Shown here one piece after another: positions 14,028 to 14,150 of a stretch of 14,150 bases of DNA. Each line of letters opens with the position of its first letter. Within the stretch, counting starts at the first letter, position 1. Source of the DNA: Candidatus Kerfeldbacteria bacterium (GTDB lineage Bacteria; Patescibacteriota; Patescibacteriia; UBA9570). The stretch is taken from positions 1 to 14,150 of the forward strand of contig DOSP01000061.1 in NCBI GenBank assembly GCA_003512175.1, written 5' to 3'. A program made the position numbers and the translations under genes. The notes under the pieces were generated by a model. The model was given only the letters and a program-made list of their open reading frames with translations. It did not search any database and was not told where the DNA came from.

Positions 14028-14150
14028 ATGAAGGACATCTTCGCCAACCCCACCGCTCGCAAGTTCTACCTGTTCGCGACCCTCAGTTTCATCGCCCAGG
14101 TGTTCCTCGTCTGGTGCTGGGGGTCGGACACCATGAGCGGGATCAAGCTC
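14028..14150 (+). CDS. Small membrane protein of unknown function, GC-rich codons (3' end beyond window)
   Basis: An ATG at 14028 opens a frame of 41 codons that is still open at the right edge. It starts MKDIFANPTARKFY and has a hydrophobic helix at about residues 14-32 (LFATLSFIAQVFLVWCW), followed by GSDTMSG. GGAG at 14018-14021, 6 nt from the ATG, is the only convincing Shine-Dalgarno in front of a gene in this window. Of the 41 codons, 39 end in G or C, in sharp contrast to the neighbouring genes. It may be a highly expressed gene with selected codons, a recent transfer, or part of a different genome joined during assembly. I do not recognise the family. Confidence 0.65.
   Translation, partial: MKDIFANPTARKFYLFATLSFIAQVFLVWCWGSDTMSGIKL

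Overview
The window looks like a chromosomal segment of an uncultured Candidate Phyla Radiation (Patescibacteria) bacterium. This is an inference from three things. The first gene belongs to a Cys-rich zinc-ribbon family that I associate with CPR genomes. An orphan membrane-anchored family-5 solute-binding protein sits beside secG. The core genes are tightly packed and moderately AT-rich, and none has a visible Shine-Dalgarno sequence. The standard bacterial code fits: no complete gene, including one of about 1870 codons, carries an in-frame TGA.

Layout. Positions 1-1319 (minus strand) hold the 5' part of the zinc-ribbon gene, which runs off the left edge. A 227-bp divergent intergenic region carries a promoter for each direction and a GC-rich multi-stem palindromic element. 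The plus-strand run secG - anchored solute-binding protein - RNase J (1547-5325) has gaps of 23 and 6 bp and is probably one operon. A new promoter at 5331 drives a giant surface protein with a CSLREA motif, parallel beta-helix, Ig/FnIII-like domains, a long calcium-binding thrombospondin type 3 repeat tract and a C-terminal anchor. An 8-bp overlapping small gene follows and encodes a secreted, anchored paralogue of the giant protein's C-terminal module. A consensus promoter overlapping that gene's stop drives trpS, which overlaps a murD-like Mur ligase gene by 35 bp.

The last 426 bp differ in character. After murD comes a promoter with an embedded palindrome, then about 237 nt of leader rich in hairpins, then the start of a small membrane-protein ORF. 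That ORF ends 39 of its 41 visible codons in G or C and is the only gene here with a clear Shine-Dalgarno sequence. It is either a strongly expressed gene under RNA control, a recent acquisition, or an assembly join.

How the genes fit together. SecG is part of the Sec translocon that would export the giant protein and its paralogue. The solute-binding protein may capture peptides for an organism expected to depend on scavenging. RNase J, TrpRS and the Mur ligase are housekeeping functions. The most notable signals are the repeated leaderless promoter architecture, the two-period TSP3 array with its duplicated anchor module, the His-to-Glu change at a predicted RNase J metal ligand, and the structured leader plus GC-rich ORF at the right end.
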